Below the pieces are notes generated by a model. It was not told the origin of the DNA. It made no database searches and saw nothing but the letters and a program-made list of their open reading frames with translations. From assembly GCF_947623445.1 (NCBI RefSeq), contig NC_135248.1, forward strand, positions 3,596,977 to 3,660,976: a stretch of DNA of 64,000 nt, written 5' to 3'. Position numbers and translations under genes: made by a program. This document shows, piece after piece, positions 1 to 11,400 of this stretch. How positions within the stretch are numbered: position 1 is the first letter of the stretch; every line of letters starts with the position of its first letter. This DNA is from Clavelina lepadiformis (taxonomy: Eukaryota; Chordata; Ascidiacea; Aplousobranchia; Clavelinidae).

Positions 1-293
1 AGCACCAAATACTGTAAGCATTGTTTGAAATGAAGCACCTCGCCTATACAACCGGCAGGAAAAAGCACCACTGACAAAGGCTACACTATAATACTGTAAC
101 ACAGTTTTTTGATTGACCTGACTGCAGTGCATAACAAACAACGATGTTGTCCAAACAGTGCCACATGTAGCTCAGCACATGACCTGTCGTTGAATTCGTC
201 TGCAGCATTTTGCCCATTACTCTTTGCACCACTTGACTCTTTGCAGGTGCAGTCGTGGCTGGTACTGAATTTCCAATGTAGTAACTGATGCTG
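1..293. other. 3' flank of TIR-adaptor gene, no gene seen
   Basis: This lies downstream of the stop codon of the minus-strand TIR gene and probably contains its 3' UTR. An 86-codon minus-strand ORF runs through it (86-346), but it does not continue the TIR fold and has no recognisable motif. No convincing polyadenylation hexamer was seen on the minus strand here. Confidence 0.4.
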
Positions 294-1569
294 TTATGAG
301 CCTGAAGGAAAGAGATCCTCAATACTTTGTTCTGCTCTGATACCAAGAGTTCTGAGAAGATTTGTCCAGAAGAATCTTATTCTCATTCTTGACTTGTATT
401 CACTGCCATCTTGTGATGGCCAACGAAGAACACTAAATCCACTATAACGTGTTGGGAGTTCACAGCCTGAAATGCAAAAAATAACAGCAAAATAAAAATA
501 GAGCAACACCACAACTAAAGTACTCTATTAGACAATAAAGCTCATGTTATCAGTCAATTTAAATTAATAAATCTATTTAACAATGTGTAGTAGACGGACA
601 CAAGTTTAGAATTGTATTAGGCTGCACCATTTCAATAAATGCTGAAACCATGTTATCTACCTCAACTCATTTATGCTACATTATTAGGTTACCATCTAAA
701 AGGATTGGTATAAATGTTCTTTTAAAACCAGTAGGGTCTGTATGATGAGCCATCAGCACTTCATATTGTTTCCAAGATGATAGCAAGTAGTCTTGACTAA
801 AGCATATGATCATTTGCTTTGAGTGCTTGATGGATTCTAGAAATGAAATATCGCAAAATAAAGAAATGAAAAGGTTTGAGAACAAAAATAGCTGCCTCTA
901 CACATGCCACACTATGCACAATTCAAGTGATAATTATCCTAACAGTGCCATTAACAAATCATACAAAATAATAAAAAATATGAATAAAAAGATTAGTTAA
1001 AAAACCTTCAATGATTTGTGATTGGCTGATGCCTGTTGGGCTGTCACGCTCAAACAAAAAACAACGCAGTTTTAATTTTTCCTCTAGAACTGGCAGTAGA
1101 TGTGTTTGAACCCAGTCAATTTGATTCTCATGACACGAAATGTTCACATCATAAAGAAATGTTTCTGCAATTAAGATTATCTGGTTTAAATAAACCATTC
1201 AGGAGCGAATATTTCAAATAGACGTCCTTATCACTATGAAGGTTTCTTTATTTTAAACTGGTACATATGTGCCATATTTTCCACTAACTGACCAAACTAT
1301 GGCAGATAATTCATTTCTAATAGGTTAAGTTTTAGATTTTGTAAGAAAAACTTCTTACAAAAATATCCAAGCCAAATTAAGTTCTAAAGGCAATAGATAG
1401 AATGGTGTATTAACTCAATGTACTAATTCAACTAACCTTCAGCATCATTCACTCTTTCACCGTGCTGCCCTTCGTTTACTTTCATATTTCCACAAGAGCT
1501 GACATGAATATTATGTGATGATTTTTTATCGGCATATTTTACTTTATGGCTTGAGAAACTACATCCCAT
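294..1569 (-). CDS. Small TIR-domain adaptor with predicted N-myristoylation site
   Basis: Four exons read 1569-1437, 1164-1006, 836-693 and 466-294, joined at GT-AG introns with phases 1, 1, 1. They sum to 609 nt, or 202 residues plus stop. The start ATG (1569-1567) is the first in-frame ATG after an in-frame TAA and sits in a good context (GGG ATG G). The protein begins MGCSFSS: Gly2 with Ser6 fits the N-myristoyltransferase pattern, Cys3 could be palmitoylated, and basic residues follow. Residues from about 46 form a TIR domain: box 1 reads YDVNISCH, the BB loop reads ERDSPTG (Pro one place earlier than the usual RDxxPG), the alpha-C region reads SSWKQYEV, and box 3 contains FFW. There is no LRR, Ig or death domain, so this is an adaptor rather than a receptor. 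The nearest functional analogue is vertebrate TRAM/TICAM2. A possible donor at 343 inside the last exon would change only the C-terminal tail. Confidence 0.85.
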
Positions 1570-2357
1570 CCCATGTAAAACACCTGTTAACGCATTGAAT
1601 TGTATGTAAGCTGTTATTGTACTATATTTTTTGTATTGTATTGTTTACTTTTTGCCATTAACTGTGCGGAGCGAAAGTTACGATGCTAACCGTTGTAATT
1701 ATAGCACAATGAAACATATGCTCACGAACAGTTAACGAAGCATAAAAAAATGGCAAAGCCTAATGGCTCAATACATGCAAGATAGTAATAATGCAATTGT
1801 GCTATAAGATGGTAGGTTAGCATGGCCACCAAACCCACAAAATCATTCTAAAGTTTTTAAACAAATTTAAGGCCAAAAAAAACACAAACAATGAAACAAC
1901 TACATTGATTGGAAGATGTAAAGCACATGTTCCCTAACATTAAAAACATGTATATTAATAGCCAAAACAAACATACAAAGTTACATGATTAGATTAAAAT
2001 GACAATGAATATCTTAATTGCACAACAAATGGATGTTTAAAGAAAACCGCACAAAATAAACTCCATCCGCGGGCGGGAATCATATTTCTGTGGCCAAGAG
2101 AGGGCACAATATTCAGGCCCACAAGTGCACTGAAAGATAGACAGTACGAATCAAAATAAAAGTACAGTAATGTCATTAAGAAAACATGCCTCTACATTCC
2201 CTTCAACTGCAGTATTTGTGATAAATAGTGGATACACCAACAATGGCGTATACACACTAGTGATTACATATTACAATACACGAAAGCCTTTCATCATCAA
2301 ACAAGAACAAACATTTCAGTATTAAACACAATACTGCAGCGCCACGATTTCAAAATA

Positions 2358-2815
2358 CAGTGCTCCCTCGATTAACTGGCATTCGATTATCCGGTTGCTC
2401 TACACTACAGCATTTCAAGATTAGATGGCTTTTTAACTAGCCGTTGGACGAATCGTTTCCGAGAAATTTCTTTTATTGTAAATCTAATCATTAAAATGTT
2501 GTACAACTCAATAAAATAGTTTATTAGCCTACATCACTATTAAATCAATCAGGGGCTGCTTTCCTGCGGTGGAGTCAGCTGTTGAATTATAACTACACTG
2601 TACACGACCGGTAGGCTTAATTGTTAAAGGTTGAGATGGATGCATGCTAAAATTTCAACTTCTATCAGTTTTTATAGGCTACTGTAGGCCTACCATAAAT
2701 TCTTTGTGGTTTCGTTTCGACTTAAATGTAACAATTCAAATAGCCGTTTTTTGCTTATCCAGTCACGTTTCTGAAAACACTGTCCCAACTAGACCGGATA
2801 ATCGAGGAAGCACTG
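2358..2815. mobile_element. Tigger/pogo-like MITE (458 bp, TA target)
   Basis: The termini are inverted: the left end reads CAGTGCTCCCTCGATTAACT, and the right end read in reverse gives CAGTGCTTCCTCGATTATCC. Each end is bordered by TA (2356-2357 and 2816-2817), the target of Tc1/mariner-superfamily elements. The left end has a second subterminal copy of the CGATTATCCGG motif. CAGTGCTCCCTCGATTATCCGG-type ends are typical of Tigger/pogo elements. There is no internal transposase, so it is non-autonomous. Confidence 0.75.
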
Positions 2816-3325
2816 TACATTCATTCTGAAACTGAAACTATTGTGACCATTAATATTTTCCCAATTTGCGATGATGTCTCCAACTTTTCAGTAACAATAG
2901 GATTTTTAGCCTACAGTGGTCGCTGTTGATTGCATGCTAGTCTACACCATAGATATCTATGGTCTACACCCATATCTCTACTATGAAGTAACTTACTTAC
3001 CTACCAATGCATCCCATTAAACACCAAAATGAGTGTTCACTGAATTATTGGCTACAAACTACGAAGCGCAACATAAGCTACAACAACGAGAAAAATAATT
3101 GTGGGACTGATTTTTTGTTGGAAAAGTTGCTTTGGGTGCGTGTTGTTTCTATGAAATATAGGAATACCATGTTTCATAGTTTTATGAATTTCTGTTTATT
3201 GTAGTGACTTTATATTCTGCTAATGCTTTACTCACACTGTACTGAAGTAGTTTTAAAATTTCATAATCTATTTTAATACCTATCAGGTCGACTTTAGCTT
3301 ATTGCATAAAAATTTTCCCATTCAA

Positions 3326-3607
3326 TGGTGTACAGCATTAAAGCAATTTTCATTCATTAGTTGCTAAAACATACCACCTGCTCGTCTGTCTACTTTTCGC
3401 TTTTTCAGCTTATATTTTATGGATTTAATTAATTATAGGTTTAGTGGCCGTGCTAGTTGTTACCAGCAAATATTAACGTTATTTGTCTTGAGCACGTTTT
3501 AAGCCTTTTCGGCTTTGTCACCTTTTCCTGTTCATTGGCGCGTGTTAGTAACAACTGGCTTGATTTTTCGGTTTTGACAAAAAATAAAATAAATGATTGA
3601 TGATTGA
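3326..3607 (+). repeat. Interspersed repeat, copy 1 (hairpin core, TGAT tail)
   Basis: This is about 80% similar by eye to 3919-4215 in the same orientation. It begins TGGTGTACAGCATT and ends in an A-rich stretch followed by TGATTGATGATTGATT. A near-perfect 12-nt inverted pair lies inside (GCTAGTTGTTAC at 3452 and GTAACAACTGGC at 3548). The short tandem tail suggests retroposition. No clear pol III A/B boxes were found, so the class is undetermined. Confidence 0.6.
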
Positions 3608-3918
3608 TTTTTGCTTTTGATCTACAGTATTATTTTATTACAGTATTACATTTTAAAGATTTTTTTTACTAATTGGATGAACGGAAATCCCCTATTAAAG
3701 TACCTTTATGTCCAACAAACTTCCTCTTTTTAACAAATCCGAAACTTATTAGGTTAGGCTTCGGCCTTATGCTTCTTTATAATAAAAAGTGCTATCACTT
3801 GGCATATTTCACTGGAAAAAAAATCGTTTGTTCAAAGTTATTTACCATGTTTTTTTTTAACTTAGCTCAAATTGATGTAGTATACAAGTGCAGGATAGGG
3901 TTTCTTTTCTCATCCTCT

Positions 3919-4215
3919 GGTGTACAGCATTGAAGCAATTTTCATTCATCAGTTGCTTGAACACACCACCTGCTCGTCTGCTTAATTCTCGCTTTTTCAA
4001 CTTATGTTTTATGGGTTAAACTAATTATAGGTTAAGTGGCCGTGCCAGTTGTTACCAGCAAATATCAACGTTATTTCTCTTGAGCACGCTTTAAGCGTTT
4101 TCGGCTTTGTCACTTTTTTTCTGTTCGTTGGCGCGTGTTATAGGCCTAGTAACAACTGGCTTGACTTTTCGGCCCCACCACGCTTTTGGCGAAAAATGAA
4201 ATGATTGATTAATTG
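3919..4215 (+). repeat. Interspersed repeat, copy 2
   Basis: Second copy of the element at 3326-3607. Here the internal inverted pair is perfect: GCCAGTTGTTAC at 4044-4055 and GTAACAACTGGC at 4149-4160, enclosing about 93 nt. The tail is GAAATGATTGATTAATTG. The copies differ by scattered substitutions and a small insertion (TAGGCC near 4141), so they are old and independent rather than a recent tandem duplication. Confidence 0.6.
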
Positions 4216-5402
4216 CACAACCACATGATGCCTTTATATGGCATACTAGACCCCAGATACTTTAATTGTGACATCATCTGGTTGTGCACTTCTTTAAAAA
4301 TACCAAAATTTTATACCATAGTATTGTATTTTTTTGTACTGTCTTGTTTATTTTTCGCCATTAACTGTGCGGTGCGAAAGTTACGATGCTACGGTAACCA
4401 TTGCAGGCCAGACAACAGGAGTAAGAGCACACCCGAGCAAACTTTTTTTCTAAAACGATGTTGCACACCAGGGCAAACTTATGTTCATGCGAACACAAAT
4501 TAATTTCATTGATTAGTTAATGCCATTTAAAGAAGCGGAGTGATCTTGTTTATTTTATAAAAAGACGTGCAACTAAATCAAAATGAGCATGCATGTGGCA
4601 TGTTGACATTGTTCTTTAGTGAGGCTCATGTGTATGTTACCACATTTTCTTGCTGTATCGTCATTTCACTTTCTTACTATTAAAATGCCCAGTTGCAACC
4701 ATGCAAGTTAGACTGTGTTCACAGTTCACACCAAGCATTAAGTTATGTACAGCTTTTATCTTTTCTATAGACTTTACAAAACTGCTTACCTATGCCGTAT
4801 ATGAAATTTAAAGTGTGTCTATGTCTAATCTGATCCAGGTTAAAATGTGGTAATATTATATATTTTAGCTGCACTGAAGGACTATATACATTATAGAATC
4901 ATAGAAACATATGCAGACCAGTTTTTTGTTTGTAGACAATTTTTATTCGTAGAAAACAATACAAGATATTTCTGGACTGCTGATGTGAAATGTTTGATAG
5001 TAATAGTTATATGGAAATGCAGTAATTGATTATAAGTTTTAAGGTCCATACTAGTGTAATGTTTAAATTTGATAATCAACATTCTGAAGTAGTTTTATTA
5101 TTTGTTGTCGCAAATATATTCGTTAAAACACATAAAAATATGTGGTTTCAAAAAAAAAAATAAATATATACATATAAAAAACATGTTTATATATATATAA
5201 TTTATAGGTACTAAGTCTTTACAAAAGCGTCAACTGCTCTTTAGTTATATGTTTTTGATTGGTAGCATAATGGATTAATTATCTGATCTTGTATCGATTT
5301 ATTTCGTCATCTGTTTCAGTTTTTGGGTTTGTAAGTCGAACTTTGGTGCTGATAGTAATGCTGTAACAATTTCCATTGACTATTTCTGGAGCATAATTTG
5401 CC

Positions 5403-8400
5403 ATGGAAAGTAACCTGGCGTCCACCCCTAGCCTGAGAACTGAAGATGATTACAGCATCATCAGTCGACCACATCAAGGTATTTGCATGTTTTAAAATAA
5501 GTATTTAAATTACAGATGTTTAAAATGGTAACCAACTTCAACACGTTTATATTTAACGTGTTAATATCCAGATAATGTGCAATTATAAAACAAATACTAT
5601 CATGTGAGAATAAAAATTTGTTGTCAGCTTCAATGCAATGCTTCAATGCATTCAACATGGATGAGAGATCTCCGACTTTTGGGACAAGTGGAAATTTCAG
5701 GTAAAATATTTTTTTGATCTGCTCAACTGTCTTAAGTAAACATTTGAAGTAAGTCAGATTAGTATTGTACCAGGGGTGGGCAAACTTGTACCATGCAAGA
5801 ACCAGATTCGGACAACTACAGATAGCTGTGAGTCATTAAATCTGTTTGTGGTGTTAATACAACGGGTGTTTCTCTACCTATTTTGTCCCAGGCCCCAATT
5901 CTGCTTTCAAAACATTTTAATGCCTCCCACTATTAGTGTCATATTTAGGATTTTGTTTTAAACTCTGCTTACGAAGCCTGGTACTTAGTCCTGCCACTAT
6001 GCTGAACAAAAGGCTTATAAACGTGATTTTGAGATTATTTTTAAATTATTTTAAAGCAGATATGAGCACTTGAATGTGTAATTAAATCCTACCTCAAGTT
6101 GACTTCACACTTCAGTGCCTTTTTTGTTGTTCTTTACACGTTCTTAAGCCAAGGGTTGGTCAAACGTTTTTAAAAGCAGAGTTTATTATTCCAGCGTTTG
6201 CGTGCTTGGTACCTCACTGAAAATGCACGAAGTGCAAAACTTTTGGGTTTTTATACCGCAAAAACAAAAACGTGTTTAGAACGCATCGAAATGAAATGTA
6301 AGTCTCACATTTATGTCACAAGTTAGCTATTTATGTTGTACAATTTTGAAACACTGTATACCTGCTTATGGTTCTAAGTTATTGTACGGATTAAAACCTC
6401 TGCTTTCATCTTTATGTTTTTGTTTTCTGTTATTTCTCGATGTTATCTTATTCATTTTGTAGTGTGTTTAAGTATACAAATTTAGGATTATTCACTATGG
6501 TTCTAAAAACGCTACAAAACAAAAGGAGGTTTAATTGTGAGGTAACAACTGTTGACTATTAATATTGAATAGCCGCAAACAAAATGTCTACGAGCTGCAG
6601 TTTGCCCACTGTTGATACATACTGTACTTACACTAACTAATTTTTCTATCCAAAGTCAATATTGTTAACTGACAAGAAACTTCAGTTTATTGAGAGGTTT
6701 TTAACACTATGATCATGCACATTTTAATCTAAAACATAAAGTAACATACGTGTGATTGAAAATTGCTCTAAACTGAATTGTTAATGTTCATAAATTGGAG
6801 ATTTATTATGGATATTACTATGCTAAGTTGGTGGTGGCATAACCATGCTAACCTCAATAGTATGATTATTATTAACGTCAAAAGCAGAATATATAACAGA
6901 TCAAAGGTTAAGTTTAATTTATTGATTTGAGCTTTCACAAACTAAACTTTACTTTTTCATGTGTAACTAGAAGATGACAAAAATTTAGTACGATGATGTT
7001 TTTGTTACACTCGAATCTAAGCAAATTGAAACTTACTAAAGCTTGTATTTAATTAATTTAAACCAACCCTTGAGGTCTTATCTGCTTTTGCTTTTATTAC
7101 TATTTTTTTATACTATGGTAGTTGATAAACAATGGATTTTGCCATCAATGCTACCAAATTGCTTGCATTAATCCAAACTCGTCCCTAAACATTTCAAATA
7201 TATATTTAGATTTAAATTTTGATGTATTTAGCAACCTTCAAGTGTCTACTTCTTTATATTTATTGCGAATTTTAACAGTTTCCGATGTATACATTTGTAT
7301 GTATTGTATATATTAAATGGTTTTGTACCTAATTTTTGGTGACACATGAATAATTGCATTATGACTAAGCTACTCTCTTTTATGTGATATTAATGCAACC
7401 AACTTCCTGCCAAATCTAAGCTGCCTCTTTCGTGTTTAGAAATAGTATCCGTTTCATATGAGCGGCGTGTGTGACTGTGTGTTATGCATAACTACTGCCT
7501 TCAGGGCATAGTTTCCGTGAACTGTGGTTTCATTTCATGTTTGAGTTGAGCCTAGTCTGGCTGATTAGAATTGAATTCTCTAGCAAAAGGTGGTCAATGG
7601 GATAAGCAAAATTTGTTTTCAGATTAAGTATTCTAAGGTATCTTAGGTCGTCTCTAGTGCTAGAATTATTGTTAATTTAGCTTGAGTATGATTTATACTA
7701 CTTTAAAAAGCTCAATCATTACATTCTAGAAGTAATTTATTTTGAGGCATATATAACACATTAAACTTGAAGCTTAACTTCAAATGGCGTTAATAGAGGA
7801 TGAGCATAAAGTAAAATATACATATATAGCTTGAAACATGACATGGGCTCTGCAGTTATTGTCATTTCTTATTAACTTGATGATTAGGGCAAGTTGTTGT
7901 TGACCTAAAAACTTCAAAACAATTGACTTTATTGATCTAACAAAAATTGAAATGACACTACGCTATACTTTTTTCACATTTTAACAAAGCTTGCCTCTAA
8001 GCAATGTAAATTGCTTTGCCTCCTTGTTGTAACTATTGTTTAACTATTAAACTGTTGTTTAATAGTGATTAGAGGTAGCATTTTCAACAAAGAAAAGCAA
8101 AATAAATTTTTCTCACCAGCATTTTGACTAATCATGTTTAATATTATATATATTGCCCCAATGCGGATGTGATGTAGGGTATTTGTAGTTATGTGGTGAT
8201 ATAGGTCCTAGTAGAATTATGTTGTGTTTCAATGTAGTTCTCCATTGAGAAGCAACAGTCCAGTGGAGGCAGAGCAGCTTTATATGTCCCATCATGCCCT
8301 GGGTGTGGCGTATGATCACATGAAGCAGAAATTCTCAGAATTGGAACTGACTAACAAAAGTTTGAATCGAAGATTAAGAAGCACCCCTGTAATGGTATGC

Positions 8401-11400
8401 TAGAATCTTTCTTATCAGCATTAAAAGCTAAAATTAAACACTATACAGTCGACACCATGCTTACCACTTATATACAAGTTATAAAAGGCAATTGCCATTT
8501 AATGCAGTTAACCAGCAAATATCTATCTACAAAAACCATGTTTCTATTGTGGAAAGCATCTATGAATGCTTGTAGAGCGTGACACAATAAATGATGTAAC
8601 TTTACTCATGAAATCCCATAAACAACATATTAAGAAAATAACAAGTTTATCATTTTGACATAGGAGAGAAGTAATACTTCATCTAGCTCACATGATAATG
8701 AAGTGACGAAAGCATGGGAAGCTTACAGTGAAAAATGTCGTGAATGTGAAAAATTGAGAGATGACTTAAGAAATGCCGAGCAAAAGCTTGTAAGGAGTCA
8801 GGTAACTTATAATTTGCGTTGTGGAAAATTATATATAGCTCATATTTGTATAAGGGTGTTAGCTGCTGAACTTTTGAAAACAAATGTTATATGTATAACT
8901 TATTAGATAAGTTTTGTCGAAGAAAATTTTGCAACAGTTTTGCAGCTAGATATTTTATAATGTTTAAAGAAAAAGAAATTTTAAAATTACTATATGTAGT
9001 AGTTATTACGTATATCTGATGTACTGTATGTATTAAGATAAGTAGATCATGTGTTTGCTGCTTTAAAGCTCTTTGTTAGTTGTGTCAAGAGTGTTTATTT
9101 TAAATTTACATGTTTTTAAGTTCAATATTTTATATAAAATTGTACATTTATTTAAATAATACCTTTTGTGAAGGCCTATAAAGAATTTTGGGTATTTAAG
9201 TGTTTTCTGAAACTTCTAAAGCATTTTTTGATTGGTAGAATACCAAAATGTCACTGTATTTGGCAATATATTATACAGTAGCCACATAAGAGAGCATGCG
9301 TTGCATTTTCAGAATGAGGCAAGGGAACAATATCTTCGTGAAGACATGCTTCGTACCCAGTCGCAACAACAAGAGTACAAGAAGAAACTTCAGCAAGCTG
9401 AACTTGACCTTCGTGATGAACAAAGCAAACAAGAAATGGCAAGGGAAGAACTACAGAAAGAAAAGGTATGATCCTTGTAGGCCTGGTGTCATTGAATTAT
9501 CTTATTTACTCGAATAGAAGCCGATGTTTTTTCAAAAGCATTTTTGTATTGCTTTGTGCGCCCTTTAATGAGTAAATATGGTAGATGACCATCCATTGTG
9601 CCTTTTTTTAAAAAAGGAACTGTTATTTCTGCAAAACACAAGGGTGGCAGGAATATATAACAAAGTGTACAAAGATCATAGCTTTCTTTAATTGTAAAAT
9701 AGCCCTGCAAGTTGGAATTGTTTGATGGTATTAGTTTTCACTGTATTATATGCTCCATTCAGGAATATCATGAAATGGTTGTCCAAGCTACGAAGCAACG
9801 CCATGAACAGATGGAGAGTACCATTGCAGAACTCCAGCAAGCATTGGAAGACAAGGTAAGTTTGATAATGCTTTAATGTTGCAAACGACATAGCATAGTA
9901 CAAGACATGTTGTGTTATGCTGAAATTGCATAAAATGTTGTTACACAGAAATTATATCAAACAGATTAGGTCATTTATTGTTTATACACTTAATTTGTTT
10001 TCATAGTTAGCGTTGGGCTTTCAAAATTGCTGATGTCGATTTTGTGGAATTTTTTCAAATCCAATTCTGGAAAACTTTTTACTGCTGTAAAATCACCTCA
10101 TTTCTCCTAAATGTCGATTTGTAATATTAATACACACACAATGCAAATCGGATACAATCATTGCAATTAAGCTAATTGGAAACAACATGTTAAACCTACA
10201 AATTTTACAAGTCCATATATACTGTGTCATATGTCTGTAAATAACATTGTTAGCATTTTTTCGAAACCATCTTCATTGCATGAAATGGTTAGCGACAAGT
10301 GCACTATTCACAAAAGTTTTTCGGTCTATGTGTGAAGCCATACAAAAATCTTGACAAGAAATTTTCAAGCTAGCATATATCCTTTGCATGTATGGTTTAA
10401 TATTTATGGCTAATAAATAAGATAATACAATCTCATATGCTTTTTTGTTGTTGTAAATTTTTGGATTGTACAGGATAAATATACATAAACCTCCAATCTG
10501 GATTTCCAATTTGATCCTGAAAACTCAACACTAATATATTTGATTGCTGTATGTCATTTTCTGTGTGATTGTTGTTTCCCATATTTCAAACTTAAAATTT
10601 TAAGTAAAAAAGCAGATAGATCTGAAAAACTGAAAATTATGTACATATGTACCTGATAGCTGCAACACGAATCGAATAGTCTGTGCTTGTGGTATGCCAC
10701 TGCCCACTGGTACAATACAGCTTCAGATATCAAAAAATCAAAAATGAATGATGCAGTTTTATCATCACATTTCAGTTACTAAATCGATTGCCGAGGGTTT
10801 AGTTAGTGGTACAATCAGAGCTGGGCTAGGTGCTAGCGTGTTACAATTGTGATAATGTAATTTGAAGTAAGGTAATTATCTGATTTTTGCAATTAGGTCC
10901 AGCTCTAGGTAGGTAGGCTCTAGGTGTCCTGTTGTTGCTGAGGATATTTTATTACTTGAATTGTATGTCAGAAAGAGTATTTGGTTAGAAGCATAAAAGT
11001 ACTGTTACCTGTACTCAATGATGTGCCAAATTGCGGAAAATGTTGGCTGTTTAATAACAATAAAGAAAAAAATGCAACTTATCTTTTCGTTAATGTATGA
11101 ACATTTTGGCTAACCAAACTACTAAACTTTACTAGTTACTACTCAAACATCATGCAAGTGAAAATGATAATCTTTGTAACCAATAGCTATCGGTGATCAT
11201 TGTTCAATATACTCAGATTGATTTACTTGAGTTTACCGGATTTGTCAATCTGAAAATATTTATCTGCAGGTTAAACAACACCAAGACCTTCTTCAGAAAC
11301 AAGAGTATCAGAGAAAGCAAATACAAGAAATCGTGGAAACGCAACAAACCGAACTGAACACAAAACTTCATGAAGTGGAAGATAAATTCCTCCATGAACG

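Larger units (their letters stand above)
1570..5402. other. Intergenic region between divergent TIR-adaptor and TBK1-adaptor genes
   Basis: This 3.8-kb spacer should hold both promoters, because the two genes are divergently transcribed. I see no supported exon. It contains a Tigger/pogo-like MITE (2358-2815), two copies of a hairpin-containing interspersed repeat (3326-3607, 3919-4215), a second diverged repeat pair (about 1617-1700 and 4313-4410, sharing CCATTAACTGTGCGG), an 18-bp perfect palindrome at 2946-2963 (ACCATAGATATCTATGGT), and A-rich/TA-rich simple sequence at 5149-5211. Confidence 0.6.

Noticed and set aside
86..346. 86-codon minus-strand ORF as an extra TIR exon
   Set aside because: It is out of frame with the TIR exons and shows no TIR motif; exon 466-294 already completes the fold and ends in a stop.
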